Assembly: GCF_018474005.1 (NCBI RefSeq)
Contig: NZ_JAHCSH010000004.1
Span: 310,001 to 374,000, forward strand
Length of the DNA: 64,000 nucleotides
Reading direction: 5' to 3'
DNA from: Curvibacter sp. CHRR-16
GTDB lineage: Bacteria; Pseudomonadota; Gammaproteobacteria; Burkholderiales; Burkholderiaceae_C
Under the pieces are notes generated by a model. That model worked only from the letters and a program-made list of their open reading frames with translations. It did no database searches and had not been told where the DNA came from. This document shows, piece by piece, positions 54,299 through 63,387 of the stretch; the first letter of the stretch is position 1, and every line of letters begins with the position of its first letter. Position numbers and translations under genes: made by a program.

Positions 54299-55666
54299 AT
54301 GACGCACAAGCACGATCCGCATCCATCCCCAGCACCCCAGCACGCCCCTGCTGGTGCAGTGCAACACGCCTCTGTGTTGGTGCCCGGTCAAGCCTATTTG
54401 GTGGGTGGTGCCGTGCGCGACGCACTGCTGGGCTTGCCCGTGCAAGACTGCGACTGGGTGGTAGTGGGCAGCACACCGCAGGCCATGGAGGCTGCGGGCT
54501 TTGTGCCCGTGGGGCGGGACTTTCCCGTGTTTTTGCACCCCCACAGCAAAGAGGAATACGCCTTGGCCCGCACCGAGCGCAAACAAGGCCACGGCTACCG
54601 CGGCTTTGTGGTGCTGGCCGCTCCCGACGTGACCTTGGAGCAAGACCTGTCGCGGCGCGACCTTACTATCAATTCGATAGCAGCCCCAGCTTATCTGGCA
54701 AGCTCTACAGGCCAATTTGATGCCCAAACCCTGCGCCAGCAGCGTGACCAACTGGTAGACCCCTACGGCGGCCAAGCCGACTTGGCGGCCAAAGTGCTGC
54801 GCCACGTGACCGAGGCCTTTTCCGAAGACCCGGTGCGCATCTTGCGGCTAGCGCGCTTTGCCGCCCGTTTGAGCGACTTTAGCGTCGCCCCCGAAACCCT
54901 GGCGCTGATGCAGCGCATGGTGGCCGACGGCGAGGTGGACCACCTCGTGCCCGAGCGCGTGTGGCAAGAGCTGGCCCGCGGCCTGATGGAGCACCACCCC
55001 TCGCGCATGCTGCAGGTGCTGCGCGACTGCGGTGCCCTGCAGCGCCTGCTGCCCGAGGTGGATCGGCTCTGGGGCGTGCCGCAACGCGCCGACTACCACC
55101 CCGAAGTGGACACTGGTGCCCACCTGCTGCTGGTGCTAGACCGCGCGGCCACGCTCAACGCCCCACTCCCGGTGCGATTGGCTTGCCTCACGCACGACTT
55201 GGGCAAAGGCACCACGCCCGCCGATGTGCTGCCACGCCACATCGGCCACGAAGAGCGCAGCGCCAAGCTGCTGCGCCCCCTGTGCCAGCGCCTGCGCGTG
55301 CCCACCGACTGCGTGGAGCTGGCCGAGGTGGTGGCGCGTGAGCACGGCAACATCCACCGCAGCTTGGACCTCTCGCCTGCCGCCACCGTGCGCCTGCTGG
55401 AGCGCTGCGACGCCTTTCGCAAGCCCGAGCGCTTTGCTCAGGTGCTGCTGGCTTGCCAATGCGATGCCCAAGGCCGCTTGAACCTGCACGACAGCCCCTA
55501 CCCGCAAGCGGCGCGCCTGCAAACAGCGCTGGCCACCGCTTTGGCCGTTCCCACCGACACCCTAGCGCGCGACGCCATCGCCCGTGGTGCCAAAGGGCCA
55601 CAGATTGGCGAGGCGATCAGTAAAGCACGGGTTGCTGCTATAGCGCAGCAACGCCCTGCTTGTTAA
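54299..55666 (+). CDS. cca: CCA tRNA nucleotidyltransferase (multifunctional, HD domain)
   Basis: 455 residues. The nucleotidyltransferase core reads [13 protein letters not shown] and CDWVVVG (catalytic carboxylates), then [29 protein letters not shown] and [20 protein letters not shown]-terminal HD domain ([20 protein letters not shown]) marks the multifunctional bacterial form. An N-terminal extension of about 30 residues precedes the core. Between TINSIA and VDPYGG about 28 residues replace the usual short connector, and their first half is encoded by the 42-bp dispersed element. It adds or repairs the 3' CCA of tRNAs; both tRNAs in the window already encode CCA, so repair is the main role. 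Confidence 0.96.
   Translation: MTHKHDPHPSPAPQHAPAGAVQHASVLVPGQAYLVGGAVRDALLGLPVQDCDWVVVGSTPQAMEAAGFVPVGRDFPVFLHPHSKEEYALARTERKQGHGYRGFVVLAAPDVTLEQDLSRRDLTINSIAAPAYLASSTGQFDAQTLRQQRDQLVDPYGGQADLAAKVLRHVTEAFSEDPVRILRLARFAARLSDFSVAPETLALMQRMVADGEVDHLVPERVWQELARGLMEHHPSRMLQVLRDCGALQRLLPEVDRLWGVPQRADYHPEVDTGAHLLLVLDRAATLNAPLPVRLACLTHDLGKGTTPADVLPRHIGHEERSAKLLRPLCQRLRVPTDCVELAEVVAREHGNIHRSLDLSPAATVRLLERCDAFRKPERFAQVLLACQCDAQGRLNLHDSPYPQAARLQTALATALAVPTDTLARDAIARGAKGPQIGEAISKARVAAIAQQRPAC
54666..54707 (+). repeat. 42-bp dispersed element, copy 3 (inside cca)
   Basis: It starts CTATC, has GATAGC at positions 11-16, AGC at 23-25 and ends AAGCTCTA, then continues ACAGGCC. It encodes residues 123-137 of CCA in frame. 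Ungapped by-eye matches are about 26 of 42 with the ureF/ureG copy and 23 of 42 with the hupE copy. Confidence 0.6.
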
Positions 55667-55694
55667 GCTGGCACATCACCCGTTTTTTGTACTT

Positions 55695-56390
55695 ATGGCT
55701 CACCTGTTGATAGTGGAAGATGACGAGTTGCTGCGCGATGCGCTGCAAGCCCAGCTGGGCCATGCAGGCTACACCCTGTCGGTAGCCAGCGATGGCGAGC
55801 AAGCCCAGCAGATACTGCTAGCCCAGCGCTTTGATGCCGTGGTGCTCGACTTGGGCTTGCCGGGCATAGACGGTCTGCAAGTGCTGCGCTGGATACGCCA
55901 GCGCTTGGCCGCGCTGCCGGTGCTGATACTGACGGCCCGCGATGGTCTGGACGACCGCGTACAAGGCCTTAACGAAGGCGCGGATGACTACCTGACCAAA
56001 CCCTTTGACTTGGCTGAACTGCTGGCACGCCTGCAAGCCATGCTGCGGCGCGCCCGCTTACCCGCTTTCGGTGGCAGCTTGCAAGTGCAAGCCCCCGGTG
56101 CAGCGCGCCTGCGCCTAGACCCCGACAAACCACTGGCATGGTTGGACGAACAAGCACTGGATGTGACACACCGCGAATGGTCGCTGCTGCGTTTGCTGTT
56201 GGACAACATGGGCCAAGTCATCAGCCGCGAAGATGTGCTTACTGTGTGGCAAACCGTGCCCTCTGAAGGTGCCACGGGCTCGAATGCGCTGGAGGTCTAT
56301 ATCCACCGCCTGCGCCGCAAGCTGCAGGATTCGGGCTTGAACATCCGCAATGTGCGCGGCTTGGGCTACTTGCTCGAAACCACCCCATGA
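55695..56390 (+). CDS. OmpR-family response regulator (TctD/QseB-like)
   Basis: 231 residues. Receiver domain 1-115 with EDD at 8-10, phospho-acceptor Asp in VVLDLGLPGIDG near residue 52 and Lys in LTKPFDLAE; C-terminal winged helix with DVTHREWSLLRLLLDN and SNALEVYIHRLRRKL. It overlaps the kinase gene by four bases (ATGA). Regulators of this branch control tricarboxylate uptake (TctD) or quorum/cation responses; no transport gene adjoins, so the target is open. Confidence 0.95.
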   Translation: MAHLLIVEDDELLRDALQAQLGHAGYTLSVASDGEQAQQILLAQRFDAVVLDLGLPGIDGLQVLRWIRQRLAALPVLILTARDGLDDRVQGLNEGADDYLTKPFDLAELLARLQAMLRRARLPAFGGSLQVQAPGAARLRLDPDKPLAWLDEQALDVTHREWSLLRLLLDNMGQVISREDVLTVWQTVPSEGATGSNALEVYIHRLRRKLQDSGLNIRNVRGLGYLLETTP

Positions 56391-57784
56391 CACCAGCGCC
56401 CCTGCGCCCCCACACCACCAACCAACGCTTATCCCTGCAGCGCCAGTTGCTGCTGTGGCTGCTGTTACCGCAGCTACTGCTGTGGTTGGTGGGCGGGCTG
56501 CTGGCTTTCAGCGTGGCGCTGCGCTATGCCGAAAAAGTCACCGACCAATCGCTGAGCCAATCGGTTCGCTCACTGGCACGGCAGGTCAAGCCCATAGGGT
56601 CGGGGCTGCTGATTGACTTTCCCCGTGCCGCACAAGCCATGCTCGAGCAAGACCCACAAGACCGTGTGGTGTACATGGTGTCCTCTCCACCGGGGCAGTT
56701 TTTGCTGGGTAACCTCTCGCTGCCCGGCCCCCCACCGGGCCATAGCGTGCCTGACGACCAACCGTTGCTCTACGAGACCACCATCCAAGGCAAAGCCATG
56801 CGCGTGGCGTCCATCGAAACCGAATTTGGCGATGAACCCAACCCGCAGCGCCTGCGCGTGCAAGTGGCCAAAAGCCTGACCGAGCAGCAGCGCATAGCCC
56901 AAGAACTGGTGCGCGACGTGTTTGTGCCCCTGCTGGGGGTGCTGGCTTTGCTCAGCGTACTGGTGCATGCCGGCATACGGCGTGGCTTACAACCCCTGCA
57001 GCGACTAGAAGCCCAGCTAGCCCACCGCACGCACACCTCGCTCTCGCCACTGGAACTGCAAGAAGCGCCGCAAGAGGTATCGTCACTGGCCACCACACTC
57101 AACACCCTGCTGGCCTCTTTGCAACGCAGTCTGGGACAAGAAAAACGCTTTTTGAACGATGCCGCACACCAGTTGCGCACCCCCTTGGCCGGGCTGATCA
57201 GCCAGACCGAACTGGCCCTGCGCGAGCAAGACCCACAGGCGCTGCACGAACGTTTGCTCAAAGTGCACAGCGGTGCACAGCGCAGCGCGCATTTGGTGCA
57301 CCAGCTCTTGTCGCTGGCGCGCACCGAAGCCGACATTGAACTGCAAAGCACCGACTTGGCAGCCTTGGCCCGTGAAGTGGCCCGCGAGTGGATTCCACGC
57401 GCTTTGGCAGCAGGCATGGACTTGGGCTACGAGGGAGAACAGCACCTGGTCGTTCCGGCTAACCGTCTGTTACTACGCGAAGCACTGTCTAACTTGTTAG
57501 ATAACGCGCTGCGCTATGCTGGATCTGGACACAGCGTCACACTGCGTGCCAGCCAACAGGCAAAGCAGGCTGTATTGGAAGTGGAAGACGATGGTCCTGG
57601 CCTGAGCAGCGAACAGTTGGAACACGTGTTCGAACGTTTCTGGCGGGCCAGCGAACAACCCCAAGGCTGCGGTCTAGGACTGGCTATCGTGGCAGAGATA
57701 TTGCAACGCCACCGTGGCAGTGCCCAAGCCCAGACGGTGTTGCCGCATGGTTTCCGGGTGAGCTTGCGCTTACCAATGGCTTAG
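56387..57784 (+). CDS. Membrane sensor histidine kinase (TctE-like)
   Basis: 465 residues. Membrane segment 1 at about 20-48, a periplasmic region of the TctE N-terminal type (about 49-175), membrane segment 2 at about 178-200, HisKA with FLNDAAHQLRTPLAGL, and HATPase with LSNLLDNALRY, EDDGPGLS and GLGLAIVAEIL. It phosphorylates the regulator encoded immediately upstream. The ligand is undetermined. Confidence 0.95.
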   Translation: MTPAPLRPHTTNQRLSLQRQLLLWLLLPQLLLWLVGGLLAFSVALRYAEKVTDQSLSQSVRSLARQVKPIGSGLLIDFPRAAQAMLEQDPQDRVVYMVSSPPGQFLLGNLSLPGPPPGHSVPDDQPLLYETTIQGKAMRVASIETEFGDEPNPQRLRVQVAKSLTEQQRIAQELVRDVFVPLLGVLALLSVLVHAGIRRGLQPLQRLEAQLAHRTHTSLSPLELQEAPQEVSSLATTLNTLLASLQRSLGQEKRFLNDAAHQLRTPLAGLISQTELALREQDPQALHERLLKVHSGAQRSAHLVHQLLSLARTEADIELQSTDLAALAREVAREWIPRALAAGMDLGYEGEQHLVVPANRLLLREALSNLLDNALRYAGSGHSVTLRASQQAKQAVLEVEDDGPGLSSEQLEHVFERFWRASEQPQGCGLGLAIVAEILQRHRGSAQAQTVLPHGFRVSLRLPMA

Positions 57785-57807
57785 GCCCGTACGGCTCTGT
57801 AACAGGA

Positions 57808-60468
57808 TTGACTCACAACAAGCGAGACACTGTGCCACCAAACACTACACCCACCGAGTTTCAGCACTGGCAGCTGGCGCTGGACAGTGTGCATGAAGGC
57901 ATTTGGAGCTGGGATCTGACCACCGATGTCTACTGGGCATGCGAACGCTGGCACAGCATGCTGGGCTACAGCCGCACTGAACTGCAACTCAGCCGTGCGG
58001 AGCAGCTCCAGTATTTGGTGCATGAAGACGACTGGCCTGTGCTGCAAAGCAGCCTGTTGGAATACGTGAATCAACGCCCCCCCATGTTGGTAGTGTCCAT
58101 GCGTTTGCGGTGCAAAAACGGGCGCTGGAAACGCGTGCTCTGTCGTGGCAAAGCCACCCTGTGGAGTGAGCGGGGTCAAGTATTGCGCCTGCATGGACTG
58201 CACACCGACCTGGAAGCCTTGCACAACGCCATGCCCAGTTTGGTCGTTCCGCTGCACAACCTGCCCAACACCACGGTACTGCCATCCCCTCCCACGCTCA
58301 ATTGGAGCGGGCCAGAGCAGCGCTTCTCCGATTTCTCAGAACTGAGCAAGGCACACCATGGAAGTGGCCTGATGGATGCCATGCTCAATGACTTGCAGCA
58401 CATTGCCCGTGTGGGGTGTGCCGTTGCCGATTACGAAACCGGCGAAGTATTCTGGACTTTGGGGGTCTACTTGGTGGTAGAGGCTGATCCGGCTACTTTT
58501 GTACCGAACACCCAATCGATACGGCAATTCCTGACTGCCCACAGCCGCAAAATGCTGCTGCAAAGCTTCAAAGACCCACAGCAACCGGAGCGGCATGAAG
58601 GGATTTATGAGCTGCTCACAGCCACTGGTCGCCTTATCTGGGTGCGCTCCATCGCCCACATGACATGGGCCGATGGCCGCGTTGCCACCCGCACCGAGGT
58701 GCTCCAAGACATCACCGAGCAGGTGCTGCTGGAACGCATGCTGCGAGACAGCGAAGCCACATGGCGCCATGCGCTGGACAGCTCGGGAGATGGTATTTGG
58801 GAGTGGCACATCCAAACATCCACCATGATCTACTCCGAGCGCTTACTGGCGCTCTACAACTTGGACGTCCAAGAACTGGGCTCCTCGGTTGAGGAGATGT
58901 TGGCCTACATCCATCCCGATGACATTGGCCCCATGCAGCAAGCGCTGCGCGACCACTTGCAAGGCAAAACCCCGCGCTACCACTGCGAACATCGGGTACT
59001 GACCAAGAGTGGTTTGTGGAAATGGGTACAAGCGCTGGGCACAGTGATCAGCCGCGATGAACATGGCAAGCCACTGCGTATGGTGGGAACACACACTGAC
59101 ATCAGCACCCGCAAAGAGGCCGAAGAAGCGCTGCGCCACCAAGCACTGTATGACTCCCTAACGGGCTTGCCCAATCGCGTCTTGCTGCGCGAGCAGTTGA
59201 GCCAAGCCATGCAGCAAAGCCAAATAACCGGGCAGCAACTGGCTTTGATGTTCATCGATTTGGATTATTTCAAAGAGGTCAACGACACCTTGGGCCATGA
59301 CCACGGCGATGCCCTGTTGGTCAAAGTAGCGCACCGCTTGCTGAGCTGCCTGCAATCGCAAGACACACTGGCCCGCATGGGCGGCGATGAGTTCACCATC
59401 TTGGTTCCTAAAGCCGACGATCTGGAAGAACTGGAAAAGGTGCTGAAAAACCTGCTCATGAGTGTGATGCAAGGCTTCAAGCTGGGGGATGAGTACCGTT
59501 TCATCTCCGCCAGCATCGGCGTCACCCTCTACCCCCGTGATGGCAGCGACATTGAAACCCTGCTGCGCAACGCCGACCAAGCGCTGTACTTGGCCAAAGG
59601 CGCGGGGCGCTCGTGCTACCGTTTTTTCACGGCCAAGATGCAGGAGGATGCACAGCGTCGCGCCCGCATCGCCAACGATTTGCGCATTGCCTTGCACGAG
59701 GAGCAGTTCCATCTGGTCTACCAGCCCATCGTCGATTTGGACAGTGGCCGCGTCTACAAAGCCGAGGCCCTGCTGCGCTGGAAACACCCACGCCATGGGC
59801 TGATAGACCCCGAAGAGTTCACCCCTATCGCCGAGAGCAGCGGCCTGATTTTGGAATTGGGCGATTGGGTCTTTTTGCAAGTGACCCGGCAAGTGCAGCA
59901 CTGGCGCCTGACGCTGGCAGAGGACTTCCAGCTCAGTCTGAACAAGTCACCCGTGCAGTTCCAGCGCGGCCATATGCACCACGACTGGGAAAAGTCCCTG
60001 CGCGAACGCCACATACCGCCGCAAGCATTGGCCGTAGAAATCACCGAGAACATCTTGGTGGACAGCGATAGCTCGGTATCACAGCAGTTGCACAACATGG
60101 TCAAGTGCGGCATGCAAATCGCACTCGATGACTTTGGCAAGGGCTACTCCTCACTGGCTTACTTGCAGCGCTTTGACATCCAGTACATCAAGATAGACAG
60201 GCAGTTTGTGCGCAACCTCAAGCCCGACTCCAAGGACTTGAGTCTGTGCCAAGCCATGATTGCCATGGCCCATGCACTGGGCATACGCACGGTGGCCGAA
60301 GGGGTGGAAACGCGCCAACAACTTGACCTGCTGCGGCTAGCAGGCTGCGATTTCGCACAGGGCTATTACCTCGCTCGACCCATGTCGATTGAGGCATTTG
60401 AGACCTTTTACACCACCTTGGAGGACGGGCTCATCGACCTCGATGCCCCACGTCCTAATGCCCACTAA
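57808..60468 (+). CDS. PAS-GGDEF-EAL cyclic di-GMP signalling protein
   Basis: 886 residues, soluble. PAS-like domains start near residues 20 (WQLALDSVHEGIWSWDL), about 195 and about 320 (ALDSSGDGIWEWHI). The GGDEF domain starts at YDSLTGLPNRVLLREQL and has an intact GGDEF, but the position of the inhibitory RxxD is QSQD. The EAL domain is complete: EALLRW, EITENI, DDFGKGYSSLAYL, KIDRQFVRNL and EGVETRQQ. It could make or degrade cyclic di-GMP; net activity cannot be told. The start at 57808 is TTG; GTG at 57832 is an alternative, and neither has a good ribosome site. Confidence 0.92.
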   Translation: MTHNKRDTVPPNTTPTEFQHWQLALDSVHEGIWSWDLTTDVYWACERWHSMLGYSRTELQLSRAEQLQYLVHEDDWPVLQSSLLEYVNQRPPMLVVSMRLRCKNGRWKRVLCRGKATLWSERGQVLRLHGLHTDLEALHNAMPSLVVPLHNLPNTTVLPSPPTLNWSGPEQRFSDFSELSKAHHGSGLMDAMLNDLQHIARVGCAVADYETGEVFWTLGVYLVVEADPATFVPNTQSIRQFLTAHSRKMLLQSFKDPQQPERHEGIYELLTATGRLIWVRSIAHMTWADGRVATRTEVLQDITEQVLLERMLRDSEATWRHALDSSGDGIWEWHIQTSTMIYSERLLALYNLDVQELGSSVEEMLAYIHPDDIGPMQQALRDHLQGKTPRYHCEHRVLTKSGLWKWVQALGTVISRDEHGKPLRMVGTHTDISTRKEAEEALRHQALYDSLTGLPNRVLLREQLSQAMQQSQITGQQLALMFIDLDYFKEVNDTLGHDHGDALLVKVAHRLLSCLQSQDTLARMGGDEFTILVPKADDLEELEKVLKNLLMSVMQGFKLGDEYRFISASIGVTLYPRDGSDIETLLRNADQALYLAKGAGRSCYRFFTAKMQEDAQRRARIANDLRIALHEEQFHLVYQPIVDLDSGRVYKAEALLRWKHPRHGLIDPEEFTPIAESSGLILELGDWVFLQVTRQVQHWRLTLAEDFQLSLNKSPVQFQRGHMHHDWEKSLRERHIPPQALAVEITENILVDSDSSVSQQLHNMVKCGMQIALDDFGKGYSSLAYLQRFDIQYIKIDRQFVRNLKPDSKDLSLCQAMIAMAHALGIRTVAEGVETRQQLDLLRLAGCDFAQGYYLARPMSIEAFETFYTTLEDGLIDLDAPRPNAH

Positions 60469-60477
60469 AGCGCGCTT

Positions 60478-61551
60478 TCACAGCGCCAAGCGCACGCCGC
60501 TGTGGGCGTCAAACCAGTTGTTGTGGCGGCTGCTGATGGATAGGCCCACGGTATCGCCCACCTGCACGGGGGTGCTGGCCGCTTCGCGCACCGTCAAGGC
60601 ACCGGCTTCGGTTTGCACCACCACATAGGTGTCAGCCCCGGTGGGTTCCACCAGCGTCACTTGGCCGCGCCATGCAGCGTCGTCTGCCAAGTGGATGTGC
60701 TCAGGGCGTTGGCCTAGGGTGACGGCATCCACTGCCGGGCATGGCAAATCGAGCGATCCGCCCTGGAACACAAAACGGCTTTGCTCACCTTCGCGCTGCA
60801 CGCGGCCATTGATGAAATTCATGGTCGGTGAGCCGATGAAACTGGCCACGTAGGTGTTGGCGGGCTGGCGGTAAATCTCTTTGGGGGTACCAATTTGCTG
60901 CAACACACCGTCTTTCATGACGGCGATGCGGCTACCCAGCGTCATGGCTTCTACTTGGTCGTGCGTCACGTACACGCTGGTGATGCCCGAGGTCTGGTGC
61001 AAGCGCTTGATCTCGGCACGCATTTCCACACGCAGCTTGGCATCCAGGTTGGAGAGCGGCTCGTCAAACAAGAACAGCTGCGGATCGCGCGCCAAAGCAC
61101 GGCCCATGGCCACGCGCTGGCGCTGGCCACCGGATAGCTGGGCGGGGCGGCGGTCGAGCAAGTGCTCGATCTGCAGCATGGCGGCCACTTCCTGGATGCG
61201 TTTTTTGCGTTCAGCAGCGGGCACTTTGCGCATTTCCAGCGCAAAGCCAATGTTGTCGGCCACGGTCATGGTGGGATAGAGCGCATAGCTCTGGAACACC
61301 ATGGCAATGTCGCGCTGCGCGGGGGCCACACCCACCACGTTTTTGCCGGCAATGCGCAGTTCGCCTTCGGTGGGGTCTTCGAGGCCCGCAATGATGTTGA
61401 GCAAGGTGGACTTGCCGCAGCCCGAGGGGCCCACGAGGATGAGGAATTCGCCGGGGGCGACGTCGATATCGATTTTCTTGAGCACTTCGACGGTTTTGTC
61501 CGCCTTGCCAAAGACCTTGCGAATGCCTGCGATTTGGAGAGAAGCTGCCAT
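60478..61551 (-). CDS. Sugar ABC transporter ATP-binding protein (MalK/UgpC family), second system
   Basis: 357 residues from ATG 61551, preceded by AAGGA at 8 bases. An ATG at 61560 overlaps the permease stop but has the AAGG directly against it, so the later start is preferred. Walker [10 protein letters not shown] at about 41-49, [34 protein letters not shown] and a C-terminal TOBE-type region are all present. It is the last gene of the right-hand sugar-uptake operon and converges on the EAL gene with a 9-bp gap. Such ATPases can serve several CUT1 transporters. Confidence 0.95.
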   Translation of the reverse strand: MAASLQIAGIRKVFGKADKTVEVLKKIDIDVAPGEFLILVGPSGCGKSTLLNIIAGLEDPTEGELRIAGKNVVGVAPAQRDIAMVFQSYALYPTMTVADNIGFALEMRKVPAAERKKRIQEVAAMLQIEHLLDRRPAQLSGGQRQRVAMGRALARDPQLFLFDEPLSNLDAKLRVEMRAEIKRLHQTSGITSVYVTHDQVEAMTLGSRIAVMKDGVLQQIGTPKEIYRQPANTYVASFIGSPTMNFINGRVQREGEQSRFVFQGGSLDLPCPAVDAVTLGQRPEHIHLADDAAWRGQVTLVEPTGADTYVVVQTEAGALTVREAASTPVQVGDTVGLSISSRHNNWFDAHSGVRLAL

Positions 61552-61556
61552 GGGAT

Positions 61557-62411
61557 TCATCCTTTCACCGCGCCTGCGGTGAGACCTTTCACAAAATATT
61601 GACCGGCCAGCACATACACCAGCATGGTGGGCAAGCCAGCGATCATGGCCGCAGCCATGTCCACGTTGTAGGCCTTCACCCCGGTACTGGTGTTGGCCAT
61701 GTTGTTCAAACCGACGGTGATGGGCTTGCTGTCTGCGCCGCTAAAAGACACGCCAAACAGGAAGTCGTTCCAGATGTTGGTGAACTGCCAGATGAGCGTC
61801 ACCATCAGGATGGGGGTGGACATGGGCACGACGATGCGCCAGAAGATGCGCCAAAAACCAGCACCGTCGATGCGCGCGGCGTTGACCAGCTCGCGCGGCA
61901 CAGCGGTGTAGTAGTTGCGAAAGAACAGCGTGGTGCCCGCCATACCCGCCAAGCAGTGCACCAGCACCAAACCGGCGATGGAGCTGGACAGGCCCAAGAA
62001 ACCCAGCACCTGGCTCATGGGCAGCAGCACGACCTGAAAGGGCATGAAGACGCCAAAGAGCAAGAAGCCAAACAGCACTTCGCTGCCCTTGAACTTCCAC
62101 ATGGACAACACGTAGCCGTTGATAGCACCCCATGCGGTGGAAATCAGCACCGCGGGAACGGCCATGAGGACGGAGTTCCAAAAGTAAGGCTGCAGGCCAC
62201 GGCAGTCCACCCCAGTACAAGCGGAAGACCACGCAGCGACCCAAGAATCTAGGCTGAAGCTTTGTGGCAGGCTCAGCAGGTTGCCGTTGCGGATTTGGTC
62301 GGCGTCTTTGAGCGAGGTGACCAACATCACGTACAGCGGTGCCAAGAAGAACAGTGCGGCCACCAGCAAGATGCCGTAGACCAGCACGCGGGAGAGAATT
62401 TTTGCGTTCAT
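61557..62411 (-). CDS. Sugar ABC transporter permease (MalG/GtsC-like)
   Basis: 284 residues with six predicted helices. The cytoplasmic EAA loop reads ELVNAARIDGAGFWRIFWRIVVPM, which contacts the ATPase, and WNDFLFGVSF follows, typical of MalG-type permeases. An extra periplasmic loop contains two cysteines (SACTGVDCRG), as in glucose/mannose GtsC-type proteins. It forms the membrane channel with the permease encoded 19 bp upstream. Confidence 0.93.
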   Translation of the reverse strand: MNAKILSRVLVYGILLVAALFFLAPLYVMLVTSLKDADQIRNGNLLSLPQSFSLDSWVAAWSSACTGVDCRGLQPYFWNSVLMAVPAVLISTAWGAINGYVLSMWKFKGSEVLFGFLLFGVFMPFQVVLLPMSQVLGFLGLSSSIAGLVLVHCLAGMAGTTLFFRNYYTAVPRELVNAARIDGAGFWRIFWRIVVPMSTPILMVTLIWQFTNIWNDFLFGVSFSGADSKPITVGLNNMANTSTGVKAYNVDMAAAMIAGLPTMLVYVLAGQYFVKGLTAGAVKG

Positions 62412-62430
62412 ACAGAAACCTTTGCTGTGC

Positions 62431-63309
62431 TCAGCGGTCGTGCGGCTTGCTGCGCAGCTCGCTGTACAGATAGGGCACCACCAAGGCAGCGACGGTGGCC
62501 AGCATCATGGTGGCGCTGGCTGCGCCCAAACCAATCTGGCCGCGGGTAAAGCTCATGGTGAACATGAAGGTGGCAGGTACATCCGACGAATAGCCGGGGC
62601 CGCCTGCGGTGAGCGCCATCACCAAGTCAAACGCCTTGATGGACAAGTGCGTGAGCACCAGCACGGTAGAAAACACCACGGGGCGCAGGATGGGCAAAAT
62701 GATGCGCCAGTAAATGCGCGGCAAGCTAGCCCCGTCGATTTGCGCCGCTTTGATGATGCTGTCGTCAATGCCGCGCAAGCCCGCCAAAAACAAGGCCATG
62801 GCAAAACCAGCGGACTGCCAGATACCCGCCAGCACCACGCAGTAGATGGCGGTGTCCGACTGCACCAGCCAGTCAAACGAGAACGAAGTCCAGCCCCAGT
62901 CGTGCATGAGCTTTTCCAGGCCCAGGCTGGGGTTGAGAATCCACTTCCATGCGGTGCCCGTCACAATGAAAGACAGCGCCATGGGGTAGAGGTAAATGGT
63001 GCGCAGCGCGCCTTCGGCACGCACTTTTTGGTCCAAAAAGATGGCCAGCAACATGCCCAACAGCATGGAGCCACCCACATACAGGACGGTGAACAAGCCC
63101 AAATTCTTCAAGGCCACGTACCAACGGTCCATGTCCCACAGGCGGACGTATTGCTCCAAGCCTACGAACTCATCGTAGTTGGGCAGCATGCGGCTGCCAG
63201 TGACCGAGAGCACGCCGTTCCAGATCATGAAGCCGTAGATGAAGGCAAAGCCGAGGACGAAACCCGGAGCGATCACCAGCTTGGGCAGGATGTTTTCAAA
63301 GGTTTTCAT
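62431..63309 (-). CDS. Sugar ABC transporter permease (MalF/GtsB-like)
   Basis: 292 residues with six helices. The EAA-type loop is IIKAAQIDGASLPRIYWRIILPILRP. The N-terminus (FENILPKLVIAPGFVLGFAFIYGFMIWNG) and GGPGYSSDVPATFMF fit the GtsB branch that imports glucose or mannose, though the ligand is inferred. It is preceded by a 78-bp gap with a terminator hairpin after the binding-protein gene. Confidence 0.92.
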   Translation of the reverse strand: MKTFENILPKLVIAPGFVLGFAFIYGFMIWNGVLSVTGSRMLPNYDEFVGLEQYVRLWDMDRWYVALKNLGLFTVLYVGGSMLLGMLLAIFLDQKVRAEGALRTIYLYPMALSFIVTGTAWKWILNPSLGLEKLMHDWGWTSFSFDWLVQSDTAIYCVVLAGIWQSAGFAMALFLAGLRGIDDSIIKAAQIDGASLPRIYWRIILPILRPVVFSTVLVLTHLSIKAFDLVMALTAGGPGYSSDVPATFMFTMSFTRGQIGLGAASATMMLATVAALVVPYLYSELRSKPHDR

Positions 63310-63321
63310 GGAAAACTGAGC

Positions 63322-63352
63322 GAAAAAACAGCCACCCGGCCAGCGGGTGGCT
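63322..63352 (-). terminator. Intrinsic terminator between binding-protein and permease genes
   Basis: On the minus strand AGCCACCCG pairs with CGGGTGGCT around a 5-base loop, and the stem is followed by TGTTTTTTC. It lies inside the operon, so it probably reduces read-through into the permease genes. Confidence 0.75.
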
Positions 63353-63355
63353 AGA

Positions 63356-63373
63356 GCACACCTTGCGGTGTGC
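63356..63373 (-). other. Second stem-loop in the same intergenic gap
   Basis: GCACACC pairs with GGTGTGC around TTGC. It lies between the binding-protein stop and the terminator and may protect the 3' end of the abundant binding-protein message. Confidence 0.5.
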
Positions 63374-63387
63374 GTGAGAGGCGCGTT

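Noticed and set aside
61552..61560. ATG at 61560 as start of the second ATPase gene (ATGA overlap with the permease)
   Set aside because: AAGG lies directly against it, while AAGGA is 8 bases before the ATG at 61551, a normal spacing.
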